A DNA stretch of 32,807 nucleotides from Hyphomicrobiales bacterium (GTDB taxonomy: Bacteria > Pseudomonadota > Alphaproteobacteria > Rhizobiales > Methyloligellaceae): assembly GCA_021775555.1 (NCBI GenBank), contig JAJFHP010000007.1:1-32807 (forward strand), in the 5' to 3' direction. Positions 25,200-32,362 of the stretch are shown here, one piece after another. The position numbers and the translations under genes are program-made. The notes below the pieces were generated by a model that was given only the letters and a program-made list of their open reading frames with translations, ran no database searches and was not told the origin of the DNA. Positions within the stretch are counted from its first letter, which is position 1, and every line of letters begins with the position of its first letter.

Positions 25200-25916
25200 A
25201 TGTTGAAATCACCTGTTTGCACGGCACTTGCCTTAATTTTGGGTATTGCCAGCCAAGTAAAAGCTGAAGACGCGGCCGGGTTGGTCAGGAAGGGAGCACA
25301 GGCCTACCGTATCTGCGCCGCTTGCCATTCACTGCAACCTGGCGTGCATCTTTCCGGCCCAAGCCTTGCCGGATTGTGGGGCAAGAAAGCCGGAACAGTT
25401 TCCGGCTTCGGCCGACACACGAAAGCCCTCAGCAATTCCGGCATCGTCTGGGACGAAGATTCGCTGAATGCCTGGCTGCTTGACCCGCAAGCACTTGTCC
25501 CCGGCACAACGATGAAGTTCCGAGGGATTGAAAAGAACGAGACCCGTGACAATCTCATTGAGTTCCTGCGCCAGGCGCTGACCGAAAACGGCACGGCTAA
25601 GGTCGTTCACGACGGCCTTATCTCCAAAGATATGGCCGATGGTCAAATTCCGCCATCCCTTAAGGAGGCCGGGTCCGAAAAACAGATCACCGCCATTCAC
25701 CACTGCGGTGATGCCTACCATGTCACCACGGCTGCCGGTGCGGTGTACCCGTTCTGGGAAACCAATGTGCGGATCAAGATCGACACCAGTAAACGCGGCC
25801 CCGGACAAGACAGACCCATACTACTGCGCTCGGGCATGGCGGGCGACCGCGTGTCGGTGGTATTCCCGAGCCTTGCCCTGCTTCAAAAGTCTCTGGTGGA
25901 AAAGTGCCAAGGCTAA
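25200..25916 (+). CDS. Periplasmic c-type cytochrome with C-terminal extension
   Basis: The 238-aa protein has a signal peptide ending near SQVKAE (residue ~22) and one heme c site, CAACH (Cys39, Cys42, His43). GPSLAGLWGKKAGT and distal Met105 in PGTTMKF are typical of class I cytochrome c. From about residue 130 a further ~110-residue domain begins. It includes HHCGDAYHVTT and a block ending LVEKC, two cysteines that may pair. Upstream in-frame starts exist (GTG 25152, ATG 25188), but ATG 25200 has GGAGA 5 nt before it and begins the signal peptide. It probably passes electrons in the periplasm; partners may be the neighbouring DUF411 protein and second cytochrome. The extension's role is unknown. 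Confidence 0.88.
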   Translation: MLKSPVCTALALILGIASQVKAEDAAGLVRKGAQAYRICAACHSLQPGVHLSGPSLAGLWGKKAGTVSGFGRHTKALSNSGIVWDEDSLNAWLLDPQALVPGTTMKFRGIEKNETRDNLIEFLRQALTENGTAKVVHDGLISKDMADGQIPPSLKEAGSEKQITAIHHCGDAYHVTTAAGAVYPFWETNVRIKIDTSKRGPGQDRPILLRSGMAGDRVSVVFPSLALLQKSLVEKCQG

Positions 25917-25948
25917 TCCTAAAACCCTTTTACCTGGAGAAAATACTC

Positions 25949-26383
25949 ATGTTGCGACTTTTAATGATGCTTTCGCTTTTGCTGATGATGCCTTTTGGTG
26001 CCGGAGCGGGAGAAAAACCTGAAGCCACCCTCTACAAGCGTCCCTTCTGCGGCTGCTGCGACGGTCACGCCGACCATTTACGCGCCAAAGGCTACAAGGT
26101 GACCATAGTCCAGACCAAGAACCTGTCCCTCATCAAGAAGAAGCATAGCGTTCCTCAGGAGTTTGAAGGATGCCACACGATTGAGATTGGTGGCTATGTG
26201 GTCGAAGGGCACGTGCCCGCTTCGATCATCGGTAAATTGTTGAAGGAGCGTCCAGCCATACGCGGAATTTCGCTTCCGGGTATGCCAGATGGCTCACCTG
26301 GTATGAGCGGAGTAAAGAAGGCCCCCTTCGAAATTCACCAGTTCACCGCAGATGGCCGAAGTAAAATTTACGCAGTCGAATAG
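25949..26383 (+). CDS. DUF411 family periplasmic metal-binding protein
   Basis: Short exported protein of the DUF411 family, often found in copper- and silver-resistance loci and thought to bind metal. The signal peptide is Met/Leu-rich (MLRLLMMLSLLLMMPFGAGA). The mature part begins with ATLYKRPFCGCCDGH, where Cys34, Cys36 and Cys37 with His40 form the likely metal site, followed by FEGCHT and EGHVPASII, both family hallmarks, and GISLPGMPDGSPGM near the end. Length is 144 aa. An in-frame GTG at 25904 overlaps the cytochrome gene end; ATG 25949 with GGAG upstream is preferred. It is 32 nt after the cytochrome gene and 11 nt before the next cytochrome gene, so an operon is very likely. Confidence 0.92.
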   Translation: MLRLLMMLSLLLMMPFGAGAGEKPEATLYKRPFCGCCDGHADHLRAKGYKVTIVQTKNLSLIKKKHSVPQEFEGCHTIEIGGYVVEGHVPASIIGKLLKERPAIRGISLPGMPDGSPGMSGVKKAPFEIHQFTADGRSKIYAVE

Positions 26384-26394
26384 AGGACCAAGCC

Positions 26395-26862
26395 ATGGCG
26401 CAAGAAATGTTCTTCTGCGAGCGCAGCAGACGGCTGCTGCTGGCCGCAATTGCACTACATGCATTGGTGATGCTCGTACTGATAACGGTTACGCCGGCGT
26501 CAGCGGCTGGCGAGACTGCGGAACGTGTTGAGCTCGGCAGGAACATATACACAAAACATTGCGCAAGCTGTCATGGAGCGAAGCTGGAGGGACAACCAAA
26601 CTGGAGAACACGCAATGCTGATGGCCGTCTCCCGGCCCCGCCACATGATGCGTCAGGCCACACCTGGCATCATGATGACGAGCATCTTTTTCGTATCACA
26701 AAGGAGGGTCCAGCTGGAATTGTTGGCAAAGGATATGTCAGCGATATGCCCGGGTTTGCGGATACTCTATCGGACGCGGAAATCGAGGCAGTCATCACGT
26801 TCATCAAAAGCACGTGGCCGGAACGAATTCGCAAGCGTCATGACCGGCTCAACCGGAGATAA
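26395..26862 (+). CDS. Second c-type cytochrome of the DUF411 cluster
   Basis: A 155-aa mono-heme class I cytochrome c. The N-terminus is a basic stretch plus hydrophobic segment (LLLAAIALHALVMLVLI) that serves as signal peptide or membrane anchor, cut or not near TPASA. Heme motif CASCH is at 56-60, and a likely distal ligand is Met118 in VSDMPGF. A His-rich segment HTWHHDDEH (about 89-97) is notable and occurs in cytochromes from copper loci. The C-terminal helix has the usual LSDAEIEAVITFI. ATG 26395 has AGAGGA 7 nt upstream. It is the last gene of the cluster, convergent with the beta-barrel gene. Its electron partner is not shown by the sequence. Confidence 0.9.
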   Translation: MAQEMFFCERSRRLLLAAIALHALVMLVLITVTPASAAGETAERVELGRNIYTKHCASCHGAKLEGQPNWRTRNADGRLPAPPHDASGHTWHHDDEHLFRITKEGPAGIVGKGYVSDMPGFADTLSDAEIEAVITFIKSTWPERIRKRHDRLNRR

Positions 26863-26895
26863 AGACTATGATGTAAAGGCTTGGGAAGGCGAGGC

Positions 26896-28419
26896 CTAAC
26901 GCCTTAGGCGCAAACCCATCCGGACTTCATCGACAGCATAGTCGCTGCCGGGGTCGCTGCTGAATGATTCCAGGTGTTCATAACCGATCATCAGAGCCAC
27001 CGAGCGGGAGAAGGCATATTCCCCGGTGAGGCCAATCACCCACTCCTTGTCCTCATCGTCACTGCCCGAGGTGGTTTCGACCTCGTAGCCTACTGCAGCG
27101 CCCAGTATGATGTGCTGGCGTGGGCGATGCTCAACCGACATTTCCACCGCGCGAACGATGTTACCCGCAGACCCGATTTCCGTGGTTTCGGCAATTTCGG
27201 AACTTGCATCCAGTCGCACCGTGGTGAGTCCCGAGGCGCGCCATTCGAGGCCGGCATTGAATATCAGCCCGTCCACGTCTTCCAGTGACGCGTCATCGGG
27301 CTTCTGGATGGCATAGCCTGCACTCACCTCCCCCGTCAGCTTGCCCGAAAGCTTGAACGACAGCCCGCCCTGCACATCATGGCCCTGTGAACCGTTGAGG
27401 GTTCCGTCATCGTCAACCGCTTCAACGAAATCACGTTCATTGGTGCTGGTTTCGAAAAAAGCCGAGACCCCGGGCTGGAATTCATATGCAACCCGCCCGG
27501 TCAGTCGACGCTCCGTGAAATCCCGGTCTGCATTATTTATGATGGCCCCAGTCTCTGTCGTGCTGTCGTCAAATTCCTCTTCCGAGATATTACCGCGCAG
27601 TGTCAGCGTCACGCGGTTGAAGGTGTGGTTACCTTCCAGCAAGGCATCGCGGTTACGAGTCTTGGCACGCTCGGCCGCATTGTCGGGAAAATCAGTGGAT
27701 GAACGATTCTCGAAGGCCTCGCTGTAGTTCGCTTCCGCCACCAGGTTTGTGGTGCTGAGAATGTCGAGACGCCCGGTAGTGCCGGCAGAAAAAGTCTCGT
27801 CATTCTCTGATGTGAAGCGATCATGATAGCTGCGTACGGTGCTCAGTGTGCCTGTGAGTGAATGGCGGCTCCAGTCGGATTGAAGCCTCATGCTGGGCGT
27901 CAGCACAAGCGACCAGTCATCTTCCTGGTTCGTCGATGAGAGAAAGATATTGTCATTGTAAACAGTCTCTGACGTTAGCTCGGGAAACAGCAGGAAGCTC
28001 CCCATCCTGATACCAAGTGCAGCATAGGGATCTTCGGGTTCAGTTTCATTCACCGCATCCAGATCTCGGGATTGTTGTGAACTCGCAATATTGTCCCGGT
28101 TCAGCCTATCGCCGGACTGTCGCTGTGTGGTGTTTCCATCGGTGGTTTGCGTATCAGGCAATGTGGTGTCACGTAGTCCATCAGCGCCCTCTCTGTCACG
28201 CGATCCCCTTCCAGACGTACCCTCCTGGTCCGGATCGAGAATGCCTCGCAAGCCATTGAGCTCTGCCTCCTCTGCGCGCCGATCACTTTCGTCATCGAGT
28301 TCCCGCTGCTCATCTGACTGGCCAGCCGTTTGTGCCCATGCCGGCATGGTGATCAGCCCCGCTGCGGCAAAGGCTGCGAATGTGACAGGAACAAACAGGA
28401 GTTTCTTCAGATGCGGCAA
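26896..28419 (-). CDS. Outer-membrane beta-barrel protein (porin-2 / BBP2 family)
   Basis: A signal peptide ends near MPAWAQ (residue ~30). Residues ~30-130 are acidic, polar and repetitive in composition (Asp, Glu, Arg, Gln, Thr), probably disordered in the periplasm. From about residue 135 (GIRMGSFLLFPEL, ETVYNDNIFLS) the protein consists of amphipathic strands typical of the putative beta-barrel porin 2 family, ending in VRMGLRLRR. The length of 507 aa is in range. The family is often encoded near polysaccharide genes in alphaproteobacteria, but transport activity is unproven. It is divergent from kdsD, with a 234-bp gap that shows no other gene. Confidence 0.85.
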   Translation of the reverse strand: MPHLKKLLFVPVTFAAFAAAGLITMPAWAQTAGQSDEQRELDDESDRRAEEAELNGLRGILDPDQEGTSGRGSRDREGADGLRDTTLPDTQTTDGNTTQRQSGDRLNRDNIASSQQSRDLDAVNETEPEDPYAALGIRMGSFLLFPELTSETVYNDNIFLSSTNQEDDWSLVLTPSMRLQSDWSRHSLTGTLSTVRSYHDRFTSENDETFSAGTTGRLDILSTTNLVAEANYSEAFENRSSTDFPDNAAERAKTRNRDALLEGNHTFNRVTLTLRGNISEEEFDDSTTETGAIINNADRDFTERRLTGRVAYEFQPGVSAFFETSTNERDFVEAVDDDGTLNGSQGHDVQGGLSFKLSGKLTGEVSAGYAIQKPDDASLEDVDGLIFNAGLEWRASGLTTVRLDASSEIAETTEIGSAGNIVRAVEMSVEHRPRQHIILGAAVGYEVETTSGSDDEDKEWVIGLTGEYAFSRSVALMIGYEHLESFSSDPGSDYAVDEVRMGLRLRR

Positions 28420-28653
28420 GTGGGTTCCACCTCGAACAGCATGAATTCACATCGCCCTTGCGGGGCCATGCAGATACGCACTACCGTTGTCGGGGTGAGC
28501 CTACGGCCAACAGAGTTAAGGATGCGTTTACCATAAACGCCGGATTGGGGCCGTGAATGTGCACGCCTGCGGCACAAAACTGACTGGTATCGCTCAAGAC
28601 GAGCGCGTATGGTGCCGCGCAATTGACCCGAGTGTTTTGGAGTTACAAAGCGC

Positions 28654-29682
28654 ATGCCGGTTACCGTCAAAGACAAGACCAGTGACAAGACCCCTGCCGA
28701 GCCTTCAAGCCGCCAGGACGAGACGCTAATTTCCTCAGCGCAACGAACCCTTGAAATTGAAAGCCAGGGCTTGCGCGCACTTGTTGACGCGCTCAGTGAC
28801 GGTTTGTCGGAAAGTTTTGGACAAGCAGTACGGCTCATCCGCAGCGCTGAGGGTCGTGTGATTGTCAGCGGTATCGGCAAGAGCGGCCATGTGGCCCAGA
28901 AAGTAGCTGCAACGCTCGCCTCCACGGGCACGCCTGCCTTTTTTGTGCATCCGAGTGAGGCCAGTCACGGCGACCTTGGCATGATCACCCGCGACGATGT
29001 GCTGCTGACCTTCTCATGGTCCGGCGAGACGGCGGAATTCTCAGGCCTCATCACATATGCCGGACGCTTCGCGGTGCCGCTTATCGCGGTGACATCGCGC
29101 GGTGACAGCACCTTGGCCAACGCATCGGAAGTGACGCTCACACTGCCACAATCCAAGGAAGCCTGTCCCCATGGCCTGGCTCCGACAACTTCCACCCTCA
29201 TGCAGTTGTCACTTGGCGATTGCCTTGCCATCGCTCTCTTGGAAAGCAAGGGATTTTCGGCGAAGGACTTCAAAGATTTGCACCCTGGCGGACAGCTCGG
29301 CGCCAGTCTCAAATTCGTCTCCGACATCATGCATTCAGGCGCCGAACTCCCCTTGACGGGAAGCGACACGGCCATGGGTGAGGCGCTGGTCATCATGACG
29401 GAAAAAAGTCTTGGCTGCCTCGGCATCACCGACAAGGACGGTCGCTTGACCGGAATTGTCACCGATGGTGATTTGCGCCGGCATATGGGCCCGGACCTGT
29501 TGAGTGTCCGAACCGGGGATATCATGACCCGTGACCCAAAAACTGTGACGCCGGATTTACTTGCAAGCGCGGCTCTGGAGATCATCAATTCCCGGAGCAT
29601 CACCGCGTTGTTCGTGGTCGAAGATGGAAAGCCCGTCGGCCTTATCCACGTACACGACCTGCTGCGCACCGGAGTGGCGTAA
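28654..29682 (+). CDS. kdsD: Arabinose-5-phosphate isomerase (KpsF/GutQ family)
   Basis: Converts ribulose-5-phosphate to arabinose-5-phosphate, the first step towards Kdo of lipopolysaccharide, in the cytoplasm. It has a SIS sugar-isomerase domain with GIGKSGHVAQK (about 73-83), HPSEASHGDLG (99-109, His105) and FSWSGETAEF. Then KDLHPGGQLGA leads into a tandem CBS pair (about 225-342), with GCLGITDKDGRLTGIVTDGD and TALFVVEDGKPVGLIHVHDLL. Length is 342 aa, slightly longer than E. coli KdsD because of a charged N-terminal extension of ~25 residues. No kdsA or kdsC is adjacent. The antisense long frame over this gene is a codon-bias shadow. Confidence 0.95.
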   Translation: MPVTVKDKTSDKTPAEPSSRQDETLISSAQRTLEIESQGLRALVDALSDGLSESFGQAVRLIRSAEGRVIVSGIGKSGHVAQKVAATLASTGTPAFFVHPSEASHGDLGMITRDDVLLTFSWSGETAEFSGLITYAGRFAVPLIAVTSRGDSTLANASEVTLTLPQSKEACPHGLAPTTSTLMQLSLGDCLAIALLESKGFSAKDFKDLHPGGQLGASLKFVSDIMHSGAELPLTGSDTAMGEALVIMTEKSLGCLGITDKDGRLTGIVTDGDLRRHMGPDLLSVRTGDIMTRDPKTVTPDLLASAALEIINSRSITALFVVEDGKPVGLIHVHDLLRTGVA

Positions 29683-29689
29683 AGTGCTT

Positions 29690-29704
29690 TTAAGCTCTCT
29701 TTAA
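29690..29704 (+). promoter_or_regulatory. Candidate CtrA box upstream of the small lipoprotein gene
   Basis: TTAA (29690-29693), 7 nt, TTAA (29701-29704) followed by AC: an exact match to the alphaproteobacterial CtrA core TTAA-N7-TTAA. It is placed about 60 nt before the ATG at 29767 and just after kdsD. The match is read from sequence; binding is inference. Confidence 0.45.
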
Positions 29705-29766
29705 ACACCTCTGCCCCACACTTGCCTCCTGGCCGCAGCGTTGTGAGCGGTTTGTTGGGGGAAATC

Positions 29767-30006
29767 ATGAAGTCTGCGAGTTCATTCGACCGCCTGGTTG
29801 TGTGTGGTCTGTTGCTGTGCCTGATGTCCGCTTTTCTCACCGGATGCATGGCGGGCGCGGCCGTAAGTGTTGCCTCGAAGACGGTAAAAACCACCGCCAA
29901 GGTCGCTGGATCTGCTGCACGCATCACATGGAAAGGCGCCAAGGCCGCCTCTCATACGATATCCAAGCCATTCCGCGAGGACGAAGAAGACGCCCCGGCA
30001 AAATAA
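29767..30006 (+). CDS. Small basic lipoprotein of unknown function
   Basis: A 79-aa product with a lipoprotein signal, MKSASSFDRL then a hydrophobic run, and lipobox LTGC with the lipid cysteine at residue 27. The mature peptide is only ~53 residues. Its first half is an amphipathic, Lys/Ala/Thr/Val-rich helix (VASKTVKTTAKVAGSAARI) and its end is acidic (DEEDAPAK). ATG 29767 has GGGGGA 5 nt upstream; an in-frame upstream start at 29722 would spoil the signal. It lies 84 nt after kdsD and 148 nt before motA, each time with a CtrA-like box between. Short lipoproteins of this build are common and mostly uncharacterised. Confidence 0.7.
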   Translation: MKSASSFDRLVVCGLLLCLMSAFLTGCMAGAAVSVASKTVKTTAKVAGSAARITWKGAKAASHTISKPFREDEEDAPAK

Positions 30007-30058
30007 CTCCTAGCCCGCGATTTATGGTTAAAATTCCGTAACATGCGGCGCTTCCAGC

Positions 30059-30073
30059 TTAGCGAATAGTTAG
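30059..30073 (+). promoter_or_regulatory. Possible degenerate CtrA box upstream of motA
   Basis: TTAG (30059-30062), 7 nt, TTAG (30070-30073): each half differs from the CtrA core TTAA at its last base, with the right spacing. It lies about 80 nt before motA. It is weaker than the box at 29690-29704. Confidence 0.25.
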
Positions 30074-30154
30074 GGTCTTCCGTCTTACACTCACGACGAG
30101 CTATCAGGGAAATGCTTTGCCCGGGCATACCGGGACAGGAGCGTCGGGGGACAA

Positions 30155-30937
30155 ATGGATATTGCAACAATTGCCGGCATAATTGCCGGTGCCACCGTGG
30201 TCGCCATCGCCATTCTGCTGGGTGGCGATGTTGGAACTTTCGTCAACGTACCCTCCATGCTGATCGTGATCGGTGGTGGTTTTGCGGCAACCGTTATCCG
30301 GTTCCCGCTGAAGAACGTATTTCTGGCGTTCGGCCTCGGCGCCAAGGTTGCATTCTCCCACAAGCATTCCGATCCCAAGGAAATGATCGACAAGATCGCT
30401 GAACTGGCCGAACTGGTGCGCCGTGACGGTCCGCTGGCGCTCGACAATCTTGAGATCGAAGATCCTTTCCTTCAGAAGGGCGCACAATTTGTCGCCGATG
30501 GCTACGACCCGGTCTTTATCCAGGAATCCCTGGAACTGGAACGCGATCAGAACCTGGCCCGGCTCGATGAGGGTCAGCGTATTTACAAGGCGATCGGCGA
30601 TGCCGCCCCGGCCTTCGGCATGATCGGAACCATCGTTGGTCTGGTGCAGATGTTGAGCAACATGGAAGACCCCTCCACCATTGGCCCGGCCATGGCGGTG
30701 GCACTGTTGACGACGCTCTATGGCGCTGTGATCGCCAACCTCATCGCACTTCCCATTTCAGACAAGTTGGGGACCAAGGGCAAGATTACTGATGTCAGCA
30801 CCACCCTCACCATCGATGGCGTGATGCAGTTGGCCGCTGGCAAGAACCCGAACCTTATTCGCGAAATGCTGGTTGCCTATCTGCCTGAAAAAGCTCGCGC
30901 GCAGATGGCTGCAGCCGAAGTTGCCGCACTCGCCTAA
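30155..30937 (+). CDS. motA: Flagellar motor stator protein MotA (PomA-like)
   Basis: Inner-membrane ion-channel subunit that, with MotB, drives flagellar rotation. The 260-aa length and sequence resemble the PomA/MotA short type. TM1 is at about 3-23, TM2 at 31-50, a large cytoplasmic loop with charged residues (LVRRDGPLALDNLE) at 60-145, TM3 at 150-170 with the conserved Pro152 in APAFGMIGTIVG, and TM4 at 180-200 with AVALLTTLYGA. ATG 30155 has GTCGGGGGA upstream. motB follows after 42 nt, so the pair forms an operon. Whether it uses sodium or protons cannot be settled from sequence. No other flagellar genes are in the window. Confidence 0.94.
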   Translation: MDIATIAGIIAGATVVAIAILLGGDVGTFVNVPSMLIVIGGGFAATVIRFPLKNVFLAFGLGAKVAFSHKHSDPKEMIDKIAELAELVRRDGPLALDNLEIEDPFLQKGAQFVADGYDPVFIQESLELERDQNLARLDEGQRIYKAIGDAAPAFGMIGTIVGLVQMLSNMEDPSTIGPAMAVALLTTLYGAVIANLIALPISDKLGTKGKITDVSTTLTIDGVMQLAAGKNPNLIREMLVAYLPEKARAQMAAAEVAALA

Positions 30938-30979
30938 ACAGTCGCCGCAGCTCAGAGCCCGAATTGAACGGTCAAGAAA

Positions 30980-31855
30980 ATGGCACGAAGAAAACCAGAT
31001 CCAGATCCCGGGCTACCTGAATGGCTCGTCACCTTCGCCGACCTGATGTCGATCCTTGTGTGTTTCTTCGTCCTGCTGATTTCATTTTCGATCCAGGACA
31101 AGGAAAAGCTCCAGGTTGTTGCCGGCTCCATGCGCGAGGCATTCGGCATCAAATATGTGGAGCGCAAGGCCGGCATGGTCGAGAAGGAAGGCTCTCCTGT
31201 CCGTGACTATGTCAAACGGGTAGCGCCCATGGCGCGCGAGATGGACTCAGATTTTGCCGAAACGAGCCACGATTTACGTCGCAAGCAGGGCCCTGAAGCC
31301 AACACCCACGATATCGAGATGACCAATATCGAACTGCCACGTCATTTTGCGGTCGCGGCGGCGTCATTGCGTCAGGCCTGGAAGGAATTGCCTGAAATTA
31401 CCGATCTTTCCGATAATATCCAGGTCGAGGAAACGCCGGAGGGACTGCACATCCAGCTCGTCGACCAGGAAGGGCGGTCCATGTTCCCGCAAGGGTCGGT
31501 AACACCCTATGAGCGCACGAAAAAACTCCTGGCCAAAATGGCGCCGGTGTTGCGGGGACTTCCAAACCGCATCCAGATAACAGGCCACACAGATGCCGCA
31601 CGCCTCTATGCCAAACCGGGATATTCCTTGTGGGATTTGTCCGCCGACCGGGCAAAGGCCGCGCGCCGCATACTCGCAGAGGGTGGCCTTCCTCATGATC
31701 GCTTCTACTCGGTCGCCGGTCGCGCCGACGCCGAACCGCTCTTCCCCGAAGACCCGTTCCTGGCCTCGAACAGGCGGATTTCTATTCTGGTGATGGCGGA
31801 AGCACCGCCCTTCCCGGTTGACCACAAACCACAGGCGGCCAAGAAGCGGCGTTAG
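30980..31855 (+). CDS. motB: Flagellar motor stator protein MotB with OmpA-like domain
   Basis: Stator partner of MotA that anchors it to peptidoglycan. The N-terminus is short, basic and cytoplasmic. The single membrane helix (about 15-37) carries the plug-and-channel motif WLVTFADLMSILVCFF, with the ion-binding aspartate at Asp21. A ~120-residue periplasmic linker leads to an OmpA/MotB peptidoglycan-binding domain (about 160-280), with ITGHTDA (GHTD at 202-205), LWDLSADRAKAARR and SNRRISI. Length is 291 aa. It is cotranscribed with motA. The gene ends convergent with the nfeD-type gene at 31885. Confidence 0.95.
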   Translation: MARRKPDPDPGLPEWLVTFADLMSILVCFFVLLISFSIQDKEKLQVVAGSMREAFGIKYVERKAGMVEKEGSPVRDYVKRVAPMAREMDSDFAETSHDLRRKQGPEANTHDIEMTNIELPRHFAVAAASLRQAWKELPEITDLSDNIQVEETPEGLHIQLVDQEGRSMFPQGSVTPYERTKKLLAKMAPVLRGLPNRIQITGHTDAARLYAKPGYSLWDLSADRAKAARRILAEGGLPHDRFYSVAGRADAEPLFPEDPFLASNRRISILVMAEAPPFPVDHKPQAAKKRR

Positions 31856-31884
31856 GGTGTTTTGGGACGAGCCCACGCCTCTAT

Positions 31885-32343
31885 CTAAGCCTTAATCGGC
31901 TCCACCATGAGTGTGGTCCCGTCCGCGCCCGTGACTTTGACATGCGCGCCTTGCGCAGCGTCCGGCCCTTCGGCTCGCCACAACGTATCACCGATCTTCA
32001 CTTTGCCTCTGCCGTTCTCGATGGCATCCGCGACCATATAGGATTTCCCCACATGCTGTTGTGCGCGCTGGTTCAGCAGCGGACGATCGCTTTGGGCATC
32101 ATTGCTGCGAAGGAATTTGCGTGCTGCAAATACAGCCACCAATGACAAAGCAGCGAACAGCATAAATTGCCATTGCCAGGACACATCCAAAATAAGCGCC
32201 ACCGCGCCAACGATTGCCGCAGCGATACCGAACCAGACAAGGAATATACCCGGCGCAAAAAGCTCAAGAACGAAGAACAGACCGGCCAGTATCAGCCAGT
32301 TCCACGCGCCAAGGTTTGCAAATATCGAGGAGACGTCATCCAT
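31885..32343 (-). CDS. NfeD family membrane protein (short type)
   Basis: A 152-aa inner-membrane protein. After a short N-terminus come three or four hydrophobic helices (about 13-32, 33-53, 59-76, with FVLELFAPGIFLVWFGIAAAIVG). A soluble C-terminal beta-barrel (OB-fold, about 85-152) ends TLMVEPIKA. Short NfeD proteins act with SPFH/stomatin proteins, and such a gene lies directly upstream here, so the pair probably forms one membrane-microdomain or quality-control unit. The frame is open further upstream, but ATG 32343 has GGAAGG before it and starts the conserved part; the extension would overlap the SPFH gene. Confidence 0.9.
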   Translation of the reverse strand: MDDVSSIFANLGAWNWLILAGLFFVLELFAPGIFLVWFGIAAAIVGAVALILDVSWQWQFMLFAALSLVAVFAARKFLRSNDAQSDRPLLNQRAQQHVGKSYMVADAIENGRGKVKIGDTLWRAEGPDAAQGAHVKVTGADGTTLMVEPIKA

Positions 32344-32362
32344 CGTGTTTAGTGCCTTCCAA

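Noticed and set aside
28516-28530. TTAA-N7-TTTA between the beta-barrel gene and kdsD, as a possible CtrA box
   Set aside because: One half-site is mismatched and neither neighbour is an expected CtrA target. It is too weak to list.
28965-29942. A 325-codon minus-strand open frame over kdsD and the small lipoprotein gene
   Set aside because: kdsD on the plus strand has all family motifs. The antisense product is Ser/Arg/Pro-rich without a domain and spans two real genes.
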